DNA of 40,450 bases from Botryococcus braunii (Eukaryota > Chlorophyta > Trebouxiophyceae). The stretch is from positions 408,866 to 449,315 of the forward strand of contig KV908442.1 of assembly GCA_002005505.1 (NCBI GenBank), given 5' to 3'. Below the pieces are notes generated by a model. It saw nothing but the letters and a program-made list of their open reading frames with translations, searched no databases and was not told where the DNA came from. A program made the position numbers and the translations under genes. This document shows positions 9,777-29,665 of the stretch, piece by piece. The stretch's first letter is position 1, and each line of letters opens with the position of its first letter.

Positions 9777-9780
<4 letters not shown>
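9121..9780. repeat. Outer part of right palindrome arm, noncoding
   Basis: An inverted counterpart of 1870-2560. Matches include GTCAATGGCTTGGCCGACTC, CACATTGGACAATG, the CTGCCCACCACGTT segment, and a final block at 9715-9770 (CCTCACTTCATCCG, then GATGTGGGAGGTGG). No open frame is shared with the left arm. Confidence 0.65.
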
Positions 9781-9781
<1 letters not shown>

Positions 9782-9853
<72 letters not shown>

Positions 9854-9894
9854 CGCGCGCGCACAAGCGCATGCGTTTGTGCTTGGTTGGGCGG

Positions 9895-9951
<57 letters not shown>

Positions 9952-9975
9952 TGTGTGTATGTGTGTGTATTCCTG
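9782..9975. repeat. (GT)n array at the right edge of the palindrome
   Basis: Two long GT runs (about 9784-9844 and 9898-9946) separated by an alternating CGCG block and a short unique linker. It mirrors the CA array at 1032-1170. Alternating CG/GT tracts of this kind can adopt Z-DNA; that is general knowledge, not something shown here. Frames through it are pure Cys-Val or Thr-His repeats and are ignored. Confidence 0.85.
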
Positions 9976-10277
9976 TGTAGACAACTCAAAATAATGAAAA
10001 CTACTCGAGGCAACAGTAAATTAATGATGATACCCCACGAGCAAATGTCTATTACAGATCTCTAGAATGTTCAGCTGCTTTGAACTGAAAATGTAAAGGA
10101 GCAGCCGGGGCTGTTTGTCGTTAGTACGCATTGCTTCGAATTCGCTACAAAGTATACGGTACCATGTTGATGGGGTCCTGTACAGGTACATCTACTATCT
10201 GATTCGCATGTTTCGCCATGTACCGTCTCAAGAAGTCAGTCGCTTTATTTCATACCAAAAGTCATTCAAGTTCGAAG

Positions 10278-12614
10278 TTATACGAAACCTTGACTGCCAT
10301 CTCCGGCATCCCCGTCAGGTGTAGGTAGCTTGGGGGGTGGTGCCGAACATCTGGACGGGGGTGACACTCCGTATTGAGTAACTATCCTACGATCTGGAAG
10401 TAATGGTTTACTAAATGTGTGCTGCACCCCCGCGGCGCCGGTGATCGAGGAGTCATCATGATGACCCCCTCCGACCCCCTGACTCGTCGACGCAGCATCC
10501 TTTTTGGATACTTGTCCCCTAGGCCTAAGTTTACGGGAGAGGAGACCTCGAGGAGCTCCTGCAATGGCAGGCTCGCTTTCGAATACATTTTGCTCATCAG
10601 AGTTTGTAGTGGCATCCTCCATGTTGATAACACCAATGGCTTTTACGGAAGGATCCTCATGATCCTGTATGACATCTGGTCGTCCGGTGGAATCCAATCC
10701 GTGTTGGGTCCCTTCGTTCGCCTCATGACTTGCGGTTGGCTGGTGCTGCTCAGTCGAGGGAGCATCAGCTGGGGGACCCCGTGGACTGTCCGTCCCCACC
10801 ACTTGGTACCCTCCCCTTTTTGTCAGAGAATTTGCCAGCCTAGCCCAGTTTTTACAAATGCATAAAATTAGAACCGCCAACGCCATGGTTAAAATCACAG
10901 CAAGTCCACCAAGTAAATACTGAGGATTTAATTTTTGATGTGCAAAAGGTGTCCCCTCCCTCCCAACCCTCGTTGACAGAGTTAGAGGTACGTCAGATGG
11001 CATCCGCGCTTTTGTACGGCCATGAACGGTATCTGCACAACCCCGCAGCATCTACCTATTCAATCACTTTGAACGTGTATGTGCTATGCATAGCACCTGC
11101 CTTAGATACTACTTTAATAATGCCATAGTGGCCAATTATGACTCGGCTGAATTATGTATATCATATCTGAGTTTCAACCAGGGGCCATGTAAAGTAATAA
11201 ACGCTTATAAGCGTATATGCATCTTAGTAGAAGCCCATTGTGTAAGTAGCACTCACTTGCTCATTGATGTACCATGTCATTTGCATATACAACAGTAAAG
11301 TTATAAGCACTCGTGGCCACCTGTCAAAATGTGTATGGCGAATTCATGTACATATTGATACAAATTTTACGGGCAAGCCAAGTATCTGATGTCCATGGGA
11401 TCTCAAAGAAGGAAGGTTGAGGCATTGTTTGTTGGACGCCTAGTCCCAAGTAAGTACATGCATTGCCCAGCTGATTAACGTAGTCTGCTTGGAGGGCAAG
11501 CATTGCTGGGTCAGCTTTAAAGTGACACAAGCGTGGTACCTCCAAGAATTTCCAAAAAATGAAGACTACAAAATTTAACATTGATCCAGTGGGCTTCGAC
11601 TGGCTTGGGAACTTACTGCGCTTGGCAGAGTCAATTGCTGAGCAAGCTATTTTGATGCATATAGGGCAATTGTTCCTCCCTCCGCATTGTTGGAAAGGAG
11701 CGAATATACTAAAAAAGTCTTCATTTGAAGTTCTCGAACCCGAAGACATTACTGTATTGCCACTTTTGGAATCTGTGCAAATATTTACATGCTAAGCTCA
11801 AGTAATTCTTGCCTAATGACGTACACAATTCATGTGACTGGTAGCAGCGCTTGTTGTCAGCAAGAAACACATAATGGAAACACCATGCAAGGCATAGCAG
11901 TGCGATATATATATATCATACATGTGATATCGATGGAGGGGAACTTTCAGCATAACACTTGTTTCAAAGATAGTCATAATAAGGCAAAACTGTACACTAG
12001 CAAACGAAAACAAAGTCTCACACAATGCTTTTAGATCCAATGTTCCGAATTCTTGCAGGCAAAATAATAATAAACAAGAGCATGAACTTCCGACGGAAGA
12101 TGAGCAGCTACCATGTGTTGAAGGCAAAGGGCTTATTGAAAACATTACTCCTTGAACGCATCCAGGGGGATTTTGTGTTCTGGGCTGTCCAACATTAAGC
12201 AGGACATCTTCTCCCCCAGGAAGGTAAACTGCGATGGTGACATTTTTTCCAGCGTCTGTTGCATTTGGATGGAATGTGACATACAGATTTCCCTGCACAG
12301 CAGCAATTACTGAACAACTGAAAATGGCGGAATCGTTTTGGTAACTGTCAAACGTCACTTAAGACGGAGTTGCCAGTTTAAAGGTACTCTGACAGTTTTT
12401 TATTAATTTTTTTAATTTTTTTGACAAAATGGGACGAGAGCGCAAGCACCAATGTCGAGACCTAGCGACCTGTATATACATAAATATACGCACAGAATCT
12501 ACGTACTTTCTGTGCGTGATCTGTCAACGTTGCTAACTGGGACTTCGAAGCTACTGCGGCATGTTTGTACATGCGCACGTGCGTGCGTGCGTGTGTGTGT
12601 GCGCGCGCACGCGC

Positions 12615-12681
<67 letters not shown>

Positions 12682-12710
12682 CGTGCGTGCGTGTGTGTGT
12701 GTGTGTGTGT

Positions 12711-12793
<83 letters not shown>

Positions 12794-13169
12794 GACGGGT
12801 TGCAAATGTGCACTTAATGTTCGGTTTCAACAAATGTTTTCACAGTCACTGGATGCAAGTGTTATACATTCTATCGCAGATGCACAACAAAAACCACGAG
12901 CTACACCTACTCGGATGCATTTTCAAATCTATAAATGTAATTTCACTCAGAAAACAAAGGCAATGACTCACCATCTGGGGGACAATGCTTTTGATGAAAC
13001 TGGGATACGAAGATCCCAGCAAAACTGCCCCAACCATTGTAATTGTATTGTTTACTTGAAATGGTGCTGCTATTCCGAGGGGTCTGGCACTGGTTGAAGA
13101 AGATATTATTGCAGTAGTGATTGAATTGACAGGTATGGCAGAGTAACCATTCCCCCCTACATTACGCAT
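10278..13169 (-). CDS. Spliced gene for a single-pass membrane protein, family unknown
   Basis: Proposed exons, 5' to 3' on the minus strand: 13169-12972, 12292-12149, possibly a 23-nt microexon 11849-11827, 11708-11617, 11514-11458, 11032-10278. Donors after 12972 (GTGAGT) and 11617 (GTAAGT) are strong, those after 12149 (GTAATG) and 11458 (GTACTT) moderate. The last three exons join in phase without conflict. The link between 12149 and 11708 needs two extra bases modulo three, which the microexon would give; this is the weakest step. The predicted ectodomain has N-glycosylation-type sites (NATDA, NVTIA) and cysteines (CGG, then CPIC). The last exon has a hydrophobic segment ([20 protein letters not shown]), then K/R, and a tail of about 190 residues rich in S, T, G and P, ending at TAA. 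A type I surface protein is plausible. The 5' end is uncertain: ATG 13169 may lie inside an exon. No homologue recognised. Confidence 0.5.
12570..12792. repeat. (GT)n array with CG-rich start, inside the membrane-protein gene
   Basis: Begins with GCGTGC steps and a CGCG run, then about 190 bp of mostly GT. On the model above it lies in the intron between exons 12972-13169 and 12149-12292. Confidence 0.85.
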
Positions 13170-13199
13170 TCAAGCTCAACTACAGTTCTGTTCGGGTTT

Positions 13200-14720
13200 G
13201 ATAATAGACAAAAGCGTGTTGAAATAACAAAAATTTGTAAGTGAGGGTAACCACAGCAGTAGAAGACCTTCAATAAGAGAAAATTGTCTAGCGTGACACA
13301 TTGCACACTCATTCTGGCATCTGCAAAGTCCAAATCCTATACAGACTTTCAATGTGGCTTAAGCTATAGCATGCTAGCAATAAGTGGCCTATGTAGCTAC
13401 CTAGGTCACTTATTGGGCTCCTACATCATGCTTTTGCTGAAGGGGCAAACCTTTGAATGAGCAGCATGACTGATCGGGGCTGTTTCCGAATGGTAAAGGA
13501 GCACTGCTGTCAAATTGATCTATATATTCGCTCTGAATCGAAGATCCTTCTTGAAGGCGGCGCCTTGCAGTCTTAGCCTGTTAACATCAACGTGTTCTTT
13601 CAGGAAAAGGGCAAAACCTGGAGATTTGTGCATACACTAGTTCGGAAGTTAAGCTAAAATGCATTGTACATGTGCTTGCTACTCATGTTTGCTCTCAAGG
13701 GAAATAGGACGAAGGTTTCGAATGCCATGGAACACTGTGTACATAAAGGTCTATGTTGCCATTGGTCAAACTTTCCAAGTACAACTTGCACCATGGCTTA
13801 AACCAACAGGATAGGCACAGTCTGTGTTGCCATTGGTGCAAACTTCCTTAGGCGAAGTTTATTGCATAAAAGTTTCAGCACTCCAACTTGATTTTGAAGC
13901 ATTTGTCAACTGGCTGCAAGGAGTGATTTACAACGTGCAACTCAATAGGCACCTAGTTATCATAGCACACGGGGACGCACCGTCACCAAGATTCGGTCTC
14001 GATTTCCAAATGAGACGCTAAGTGAAAGCAGAGCCATGGTCAGGCAAGATGCGCGACGGTTAGCAAAAGACAACACCATGGCGACGACCTGTCGTTCAGG
14101 TTCACTCTTCAAAAACTATCATTAGAACCGTTCGTCTGTAAACAGCAAACATATTCCAATCCTAAACACAAAATGATTGGCTTCAGTTTCCAGTCAATGC
14201 GTATGATATAAGACGGCCACAACGCGATCCCCAGGGTTGTGATTAGATAACAAACGCACACTCGAATAACTCAATTCCCTGATAAACACAACATAATATG
14301 CATCCCTCCTACTTCATGAAACTGTTGTTTGTACTCAAATCAGAGGCAATGTGTTGCGCAACACTCGCACCGTGCTCGAGGGGCGTTCAGAGCGTTGACT
14401 AGATACTGGTGCCGCGTCTCGATTGTGTATGCAGCTTTGCGTAGCTCTCCAGAAAGAATTGAGCCGACACAGGTCTTACAAAGGCAGGTTTTCCGGTTCT
14501 AGTAGCGTACTGACAGCTCTGCGCCGTGATCAAGAGCGAATCAAGGGTAGGTAACGAAATGACCACGTTAGTCACGTGACGTGATAGGAAGGAAAAAGAC
14601 GTGTCTCGGGTGACCTCACAGACTACGTCATTGCCCCAAGCGCAAAGATAGGCCAACAATCCGGAAGAAGTTACGGAAGAAGAGTGGTGCTCGCGTGAAC
14701 TTTTGGGCGGCCTGGTCCGG
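13200..14720. other. Noncoding stretch with small repeats
   Basis: No gene supported. It contains a 9-bp-arm inverted repeat (CAATAAGTG 13378-13386, CACTTATTG 13407-13415); a short direct repeat TGTTGCCATTGGT at about 13754 and 13826; and a G-box-like palindrome GTCACGTGAC at 14571-14580 with more ACGTG steps around 14563-14640. The ACGTG cluster could be promoter sequence for a neighbouring gene, but I see no transcription start. Confidence 0.4.
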
Positions 14721-14734
14721 GACACCGGGCTGAA

Positions 14735-16740
<2,006 letters not shown>

Positions 16741-16777
16741 GTTGCTGACTGTCCCCTCATCAGCGGTACACGGAACG

Positions 16778-22434
<5,657 letters not shown>

Positions 22435-23330
22435 TCCCGACCGGGAGCCGCAACCGTCACCCATGTGACTCGCATGATGCGACCCATGTGACTAATTCAG
22501 AGGTAAATGTGAGATATATTGGTGTTGGGAAGCTGCGCCCATGCCTGTCGCAACTTTGAGGGATTCCACATGCATGTGTTTTTCTGGGATGGACCCTTCG
22601 CAGAAAGTTCAACATACAATGGGTACCCGGGAAGGGCCCGCAGTAGCAAATGTGGCCGGGAAGGACCCTTTGCGAAAACGTTGTCCCTTGATACTGTAGC
22701 AGGTCTGTTGAACGTTATTGATCTAGGTTCCAGAATGATGGGCATGCCACTTTTGGTGGCACGTGCAATGCTTCGTGACGTGCGTGCAGCAGAGTGACCC
22801 GAGGCAATGCTCGGCTGAGCAGTCCACGGTATTTTGATCCTGAGCAGTCCCCTTGTTTTATAGCCTGAGCAGTTTCGTGATTGTTGTCCCGATGTCTCTT
22901 GGATTCGTTGTTCAGAGGCCTGAAGGGATTTTAATGTACGCAGCTACGGAGATATGTGCGTCTTGACAAGCGCGTGCCACGCGTGCAGCTCTGCTGTGTG
23001 TGCATGTCACGTGACCACTGAAAATGTTCATGAAGGCTGCCCTATGAAGGAAGGCAGGTTTACGAAAAAGTACGTGTAGTCAAATCACATTTGGTCTACA
23101 GATTAGTGAAATATTACGCTGCGCAATATCACGTGGCATAGTTTCGAAAGGCCCCAGCCCGGGCGCGACTCCTGGCGTGTATACACGTATATATGCGTCA
23201 GTGTGGTGTACATGTACCGCTTACAAGCACGTTGGTGCCGCGTGCATGTATGATGCAACGTGTTACCGTTCGTATATGGCAAATGCTGGCGTGCTTGTAC
23301 ACATATGTACGCACCTGTATGGTGCACATG
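22435..23330. other. Noncoding region downstream of the TAAC gene
   Basis: No gene supported. Near 22460-22492 two copies of ACCCATGTGACT flank the palindrome TCGCAT-G-ATGCGA. Near 22588 and 22664 the motif GGACCCTT is repeated with GC-AAA flanks. From 23160 on, the sequence is rich in GTACATG-like alternating steps leading into the CA array. Confidence 0.35.
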
Positions 23331-23336
23331 TATGCA

Positions 23337-23780
<444 letters not shown>

Positions 23781-23781
23781 G

Positions 23782-23786
<5 letters not shown>

Positions 23787-23848
<62 letters not shown>
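23787..23848. repeat. (GT)n array
   Basis: About 60 bp of GT just right of the small inverted-repeat element. With the CA array on its left, the element sits between mirror-oriented dinucleotide tracts. Confidence 0.9.
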
Positions 23849-23849
23849 A

Positions 23850-26160
23850 TGTATATATGTGTATGCATATACATACATATACGTACATGCATGTATGGCA
23901 CACACCTGCATGCATACATGGTGCATGTTTGGCACGTGCAACGTGTTACCGTTCATATATGGCAAGTAGTGGCATGGATGTACACCATGAATGTATTTTA
24001 TCGATGAACGTGGCACCATACATGACCGTGGCATCGATACATCAGTGACACGTGCAAAGCATGGCATCATCGATGCCACATAAATGTATGGTGCCAAGTG
24101 CATATATCGTCCGTTCATAATTCGTCCGTACTTGCAGCCATCTTTTTGCTATGATTTCTCATATTCATATGAGGAATTCACCAGAATGTGCCATAGTTCA
24201 TCCTGCAGGTGCTTTAGCTCAGTGAAATTTTGCAACTGAAGTCCTAGTGGCTTACCTTGCCGTGGGACGAGTACTAGGGTTGGGAAACTCCTTCATTTTT
24301 AAGAATGATGTTGGTTGCAACCTATGCAATTGCATAGATAGGAAGGTTAACGTGACCGACGAGCCCAGCATAGGTCCCAAATTTGATCGTTTAAAATTAG
24401 TACTTACAGAACGAACTTTGCAGTACTGTTTGTGTAGGATCCCGCTTGCACGTGATGGCTGAATCCCGCTAGCTTGGTCCCGTGATCACGCTAGCGGGAG
24501 CGGGCAGGGTTCCTAACAACAAGATGGCCTTAGAATGGCTCATATGAGCATGCATGCATGCGCAGGTCAATCAAGAGCGATCAAAATTTATTGTTTGTTA
24601 GGGAATGTGAGTTTGCTCGTCAGGGGACGGCGTTGTTCCAATCATTGCTGGACCAACGCTGTTGGTCCTAGCCTATATATAATTATATATATGCTAGGTA
24701 GCGTAGATGTTGCTGTTCAATCGTCTCCTATTCAGCCCTCAAAGAGCCCATACGATAACATTACACTGATCACATGTCAGACGACAGGTCTTAACAATCT
24801 GGCAAGGCGGTCGATAGTATCCATGGATATTTAGAACAGTCCATGGATAATACAATCTTGTCCATGGCCATATCATATTATATGGCCATGCTGGCGAATG
24901 TGATGGGTTCCGTGGCGACATATGAAATGTTTGCCTTGGTGTATGTCGTTGTTACGTTTTGAAGACCTCTGGCCTTTGGTGGCTTGCAGATTCCACCCAA
25001 CTGACGTTGGCCTTGGGTGTACATATCGATGCCCGGTGTTGTGTTTGAGAGAGCATAAGGTACGTATCCGGATGTACAGGGTCACGTATGTACGTGAGTA
25101 CGTGTGCTCTCTCAAGTACACTTTGTGGTTTTAGGCACATCACTTGACAAGCTTGAACAAACATTAGATGTGCAATAGAAAATGTTTGGACCAGGACACA
25201 AAAATTTCTGTTATCTAACACTCCTAATACATATCTGTATTAGAAGACCTGGAGAGAGTGCCCTCCATGGGAAGTAGGGCTTCATAGCCCATCATGCAAG
25301 TACAGGTCTCAGTCAATGAAGTTCAATGATTGTGATAGAGATCCTATCGAGACTGTACACGTGTAGGACAGGTGTGCAAGATATAGCATAAGTCCGTACT
25401 TCGTGGGTGTGACAAGTGCACCTCACACATTAGGGTGTGGTGATAAAGTACACCTTTCTGCGGTGATCTGTGATTGTGCGTAACGCGCGATCAAGCTAGG
25501 AGGGGCAGATCGGCAGTTCGTTCCTCAGACAGTTGGAGCTTTCTATCGAGGTTGCCTGGAGTCCTGTTCAGCGTGAATCGCTGAAGGACCTGTCAGAGAC
25601 CTGCCGGAGTATTGCTCTCACTGATATCATGCTATACTCGTGCATGTGGGCTGCGTGAGAGAATATCGGTAAGGCCCGGTTAAAGCATCGGTTGTGTTTA
25701 GTAAATGATAGTTCATATCATTTAGTTGAAAAGACTGAATAACATTCAGTACTGTGCAGGAGGTTGTTGTTTTCTGTCTGTTGAGACAGTGCGAGCTGTA
25801 GTATGTACACGGGTGGGCAGCGGTGGTCAGTTGCGAGGATGGCGTCGTAACTGATGCGAGTGCTTAAGTAACAGATACTTACGATTGCGAACAGGTGGCA
25901 AAGATACACCTACAAACACAAGTGGTTTCTGGATTGTAACCAAGAGTTCAGTGATTGAGTGATTCACTGGGATACGGAACGTTCCATGGACGGAACTGGC
26001 GTGCGACGTTTCCTTTATTCTGCTCTTCTACACAACACCCGGCCACGGCCAAAAAGTCATCTACATTGGACAGGGGCATTGACAAAATGAGGGCTCATTT
26101 GAATGAGCTCATGAATTCATGACTGGTTAAGCACCTGGGGTTAGATCTAGTGGTCTAGGG
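23850..26160. other. Noncoding stretch rich in palindromes
   Basis: No gene supported. Perfect or near-perfect palindromes are at 24465-24498 (CCCGCTAGC arms), 24650-24668 (GGACCAAC arms), 24667-24698 (CCTAGC arms around an AT core), 24818-24849 (TATCCATGGA arms) and 24863-24890 (CATGGCCATAT arms). A further pair TTGAGAGAGCA / TGCTCTCTCAA is at 25045-25055 and 25104-25114. The part 25230-26100 has no repeats or frames I recognise; its end (CTTCTACACAACACCC near 26025) looks faintly LTR-like but has no partner here. Confidence 0.4.
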
Positions 26161-26169
26161 TACCCTGCG

Positions 26170-26398
26170 CGCCCCAGCCCGCAGTGCAAGTGCACCATAT
26201 GGTAACCAAGGGGTCCCCATTCTGCTGTACAAGTGAACCATATGGGTATTTAGGGGTCCCCAGCCTGCTGTACAAGTGCACCATATGGGTGTTTGGGGGT
26301 CCCCAGCTTGCTGTACAAGTGAACCATATGGGTATTTAGGGGTCCCCAGCCTGCTGTACAAGTGCACCATATGGGTATCCAGGGACTGCTGTCCCTCT
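26170..26398. repeat. 43-bp minisatellite
   Basis: About five tandem units with starts at 26184, 26227, 26270, 26313 and 26356, exactly 43 bp apart. Each unit contains GTACAAGTG[CA]ACCATATGGG and GGGGTCCCCAGC. GGGGTCCCC and CCATATGG are themselves palindromic. Because 43 is not a multiple of three, reading frames through it change phrase at each unit; it is not coding. Confidence 0.9.
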
Positions 26399-26439
26399 AC
26401 ATCCGCAGCCCGCTATATGGATGTAATGTTCACCGCACG

Positions 26440-26445
26440 CACGCG

Positions 26446-26499
<54 letters not shown>

Positions 26500-26532
26500 A
26501 CACACACACACCACACACACACACACACACAC
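26440..26532. repeat. (CA)n array at the left edge of palindrome copy 2
   Basis: A CGCG start, then CA repeats with two CC interruptions. Its place relative to the following sequence is the same as that of the CA array at 1032-1170. Confidence 0.85.
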
Positions 26533-27999
26533 CCCCATGAAAACCACTGGCTAGCACAGCCTGTGAACAACTGGCATGTCGTACAGCTCTTCCAAATTTG
26601 ACACTTTAAAGCAGTGCAAACAAAGACGATTCCAGCCATCCCTGTATACTATGTACGCATCTTGTTAAAATCTTAACCTCATGCTCATGCTCAGTGCTCC
26701 TATGTACAAAGTGACTTGTCTTCGTATCAGACAGTTCCAACTACCAGCACATACAACCATTCCGAAGATACAACCGAAGCAGTGCACACTCCTCGCTACC
26801 AATCTGTCTCTTAGCAACCGACCTGGGTGTGCCTGCCGTTGTACATCGCGATGCCAACATGTCAGAAGAAAACGCCATCGGCACATACGGCACAGTATAT
26901 GCCTTTCATTGATCAAGAAAATCACTGGGCGCTCCGACAATCCAGGTCAAGGAAACCCAATGCTGCCCCTGTCCCAGTAGGCACAATTGTTGCAACCCTT
27001 ATGGGGCTAGAAGTAGCAGCGCTGCTAAACAGACAGCACACTGGCTGGACAGCTCCGGTCTGCGACCTCCTTTTTTCCTAATTTATTACTTCTTGTTCCT
27101 GCTTCCCTCGCCTTTAGGTGGAGCAGCAGCCGCAAGGGCCCGGTACAGCGACTGAACCTCAACATTGCACTCACTGCCGGAAATACCGATTTCCAGTATA
27201 TGGTTAGCAATGCGCGGTTGTCCACGTTTCACAAACCTGCCAAGCATTTTTTCCTATGATTGTAACCGCGTCAAAGGCCCCTCCCATATGTGCAAAGCCG
27301 TTTGCATGTGAGTATTTCTTTGTCAAGCCTTTATTATGCATTACTTGTCAGAGATCAGAACTCACGCACACCATTCAACATCCTTGTCAAATCAACTGGA
27401 ATTGTTTAAATGTGGTAGGCAGACAAAAGCCGGAAACTCCAAAAAAGAAGAAAGAATTACATCAACCCAGCCCAAAGGGCATGATGAGATGCAAACGAAT
27501 AAACCAACGGTATATGAGAACCTCTAATGGCCTCAACATTGTCAAGTTTCCAACATCAACAACTGCATCCTAGAAGATCGAAACCCCAGTGTTGACACCA
27601 AACAGGTCCTCTACATGTGCTGAACAGCAGGGCAGCAGCCCTCCAAAGCCAGGAAGAAACGTTTCAAACCAACAACCAGGAAGGCCGAGATGCTTGCCGG
27701 TCGACCCCACTCCGCAACATTATATCTACTTGGCGAGTGAGAACACTGGAGTCCGCCAAGCCATTGACTCGATCCTTCCAGTAAGCATAGTGTCGCATCA
27801 TCAAACTACATTGTCCAATCTGAAACCGTCCAACCCTCTGAAGATGTCTCGGGCGCGGACATGACAAGATGCACAGGCATATTGATGACTCATGCCTTTT
27901 CAAACTCAACTCAAAAAAATTACCAGGTGATGTAGGGGGGTATACAACACGACAAATGCTCACACAACTCAAAGTGACCGTCACCATATGGTGACGCAT

Positions 28000-28937
28000 T
28001 TAGCGAGGCCCATAGCAAGGAGGGATGCGGATATCTGGACTGAAAAACCAACTAGTTGTACTGGCATCATCGCGCATATGGAGGTTCCAACACGTGCAAG
28101 TGTGGAGAAGAGGTTCTGGATGGAACAGGTTGAAGGGCTGGTCCCACCGAACCTTCACACCCACATCCGTGGCGGGGCCCCACTCATCAGCACTGGTGCA
28201 TGCGGGGCACAGGTGAAGATGCACGGGGGGAGGCGGGGGGCCGGATGGCACCGCATGTCCTTCCCCTACCAGCGCCAGCAGATCCTCGGGTGCAACCAAC
28301 AATGTCAACAGTGTCTGCAACATCTCATCATCGACGCCCCACGCCAATTGATAGGGTGAACCTCAAGATGGGGCTCCCCATCACAACCAGCACTTGTCAA
28401 CTCGAAGTTGAGACCGCGGTAAATAGAAGCAGTGTAATCAACCCAGCATAGGCGCATGCCCGCTCGGACGAGAGATCCCAAATGGAACAAGGATACGGAA
28501 ATGGCAGCGCAGGGACCACCTCCAGGAACGTGTTCTGAATGTCGAACAAAGACCGTCCCATCACTGTCTCCGAAGCAAAAGTTAAGCAAACCCGAATTGA
28601 AAAGAACGACCGACGTATAACGGGCCTTCGTGCCGTCCAGGGGCTCCCCAGTCTCCAGGCTGACAGACCTACACAAGCGCCTCAAGTGCGTGGAGATCCA
28701 GAGGAGCTGCTGCAGGCTCAGGGCACAAGTGCACTGAACATGTGGCCTGAACCGCTCCTTCAGGACACCCAGGCACAGGCTGGAGGAGGCTGCCAGTTTT
28801 GCAAGCGTTGTGAGCGGGAGAGGATAGATGATAATCCTGACCATATCATCAGGCAGCTCTGGTGATGGCACAGGCTGCGACTGAGGAACAGGCTGGAGGA
28901 GGGAGCTCCTCCACCGGGTTCTGCGCTGGGGCGCCAT
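28000..28937 (-). pseudogene. F-box-like pseudogene with frameshift
   Basis: From the ATG at 28937 (MAPQ) the frame follows the family through the F-box (LPDDMVRIIIYPLPL) and the variable middle. It then breaks near 28345, where one G of a GGG run is missing compared with the copies at 2564-3520 and 8167-9120. After the break the correct frame resumes (28347 to 28000) and keeps the conserved C-terminus with the proline run, CPAC and CTC motifs and the CYGPR end. There is also a 27-bp in-frame deletion after the F-box (between VLKERF and RPHVQ), removing the segment that reads DVD-LRGY elsewhere. It is closer to the left-arm gene than to the right-arm gene. Confidence 0.8.
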
Positions 28938-29079
28938 CTTCTGCAGGTACAGACACCTTCTCAACCTCTCTCTTAGGCATGACAAAGGAAGGGATGTGTG
29001 CGCCAAAACGGCATGCGCAGAAGTGGGGGGGGGGGGGAGGGTGAAAGTAAGTTTAAAAAATTTGTCGGCTACAATTGTG

Positions 29080-29400
29080 GCAAGCATACAAAAGGGGTCC
29101 CTGGCTTATTCATTTGATTAACATGCAAATGTGTACACTGATTTACGGTCAATCTGAATTCCTCAGCAGTGTGTTTCTGGCGCAGGATACCCCTGGACTA
29201 ATCGAGCTCCTTCAAGTGCGCCTTTATCGATGGTTACTGATATTGAACGAACGAGCCGTGCATATTCGAGTAAAATGCATTACGAGGCATAAACGAGCAA
29301 AACTCCTAGCCATTTCCAGCGTTGTTTATTTTCCAGGTTCCTAGTTGACTAGCCTTCCCAAACACCAGAACTTCAACAACGTATAAATACAACATGTTCC
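29080..29400. repeat. Spacer block, copy 2
   Basis: A direct copy of 3890-4190, very similar by eye. The plus-strand frame with DTPGLIELLQ and LLAISSVVYFPGS is kept but ends earlier, at a TAG after the GS. No gene called. Confidence 0.6.
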
Positions 29401-29665
29401 TTCTTAGTTTAGCCATCCTTCCCTCCTACAAGCAAGATGACTGGGAAGAAACAGGTTGGCTCGAGGTGAGGTGAGGCTTTGGTTGCCTCACTGTTAATAC
29501 ATTCTAAAATTGCTCAAGCAGCTTCAGCAGCATGTGAAGATCAGAATATGCAAATAAGAATCACGTTCCAGAGACTCTAGTCTTTCCTCCTTCAGACCAA
29601 ATGGATGCTTCTGAATAAAATTCTCACAGACACACATGTCCTCCCAGGACATGCACCTTCATCTT

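Noticed and set aside
12452..12833. Cys-Val and Thr-His open frames across dinucleotide arrays (also at 985-1461, 9696-10013, 15153-15577, 19797-20255, 23103-24118, 31969-32414)
   Set aside because: Pure translation of CA/GT repeats, without conserved flanks or codon signal.
14399..14725. Minus-strand frame of 108 residues with mixed composition
   Set aside because: No ATG (it begins at GTG), no recognisable domain, no convincing splice sites; it could at most be an internal exon of something unseen.
24247..24462. Plus-strand frame of 71 residues
   Set aside because: No ATG start, no domain, no repeat partner and no splice signals.
25230..26100. Solo LTR or retrotransposon leader
   Set aside because: The sequence feel is LTR-like near 26025, but there is no second copy, no target duplication and no TG...CA pair I can defend.
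26170..26398. CRISPR array
   Set aside because: Units are contiguous 43-bp tandem repeats without unique spacers, in a eukaryotic context.
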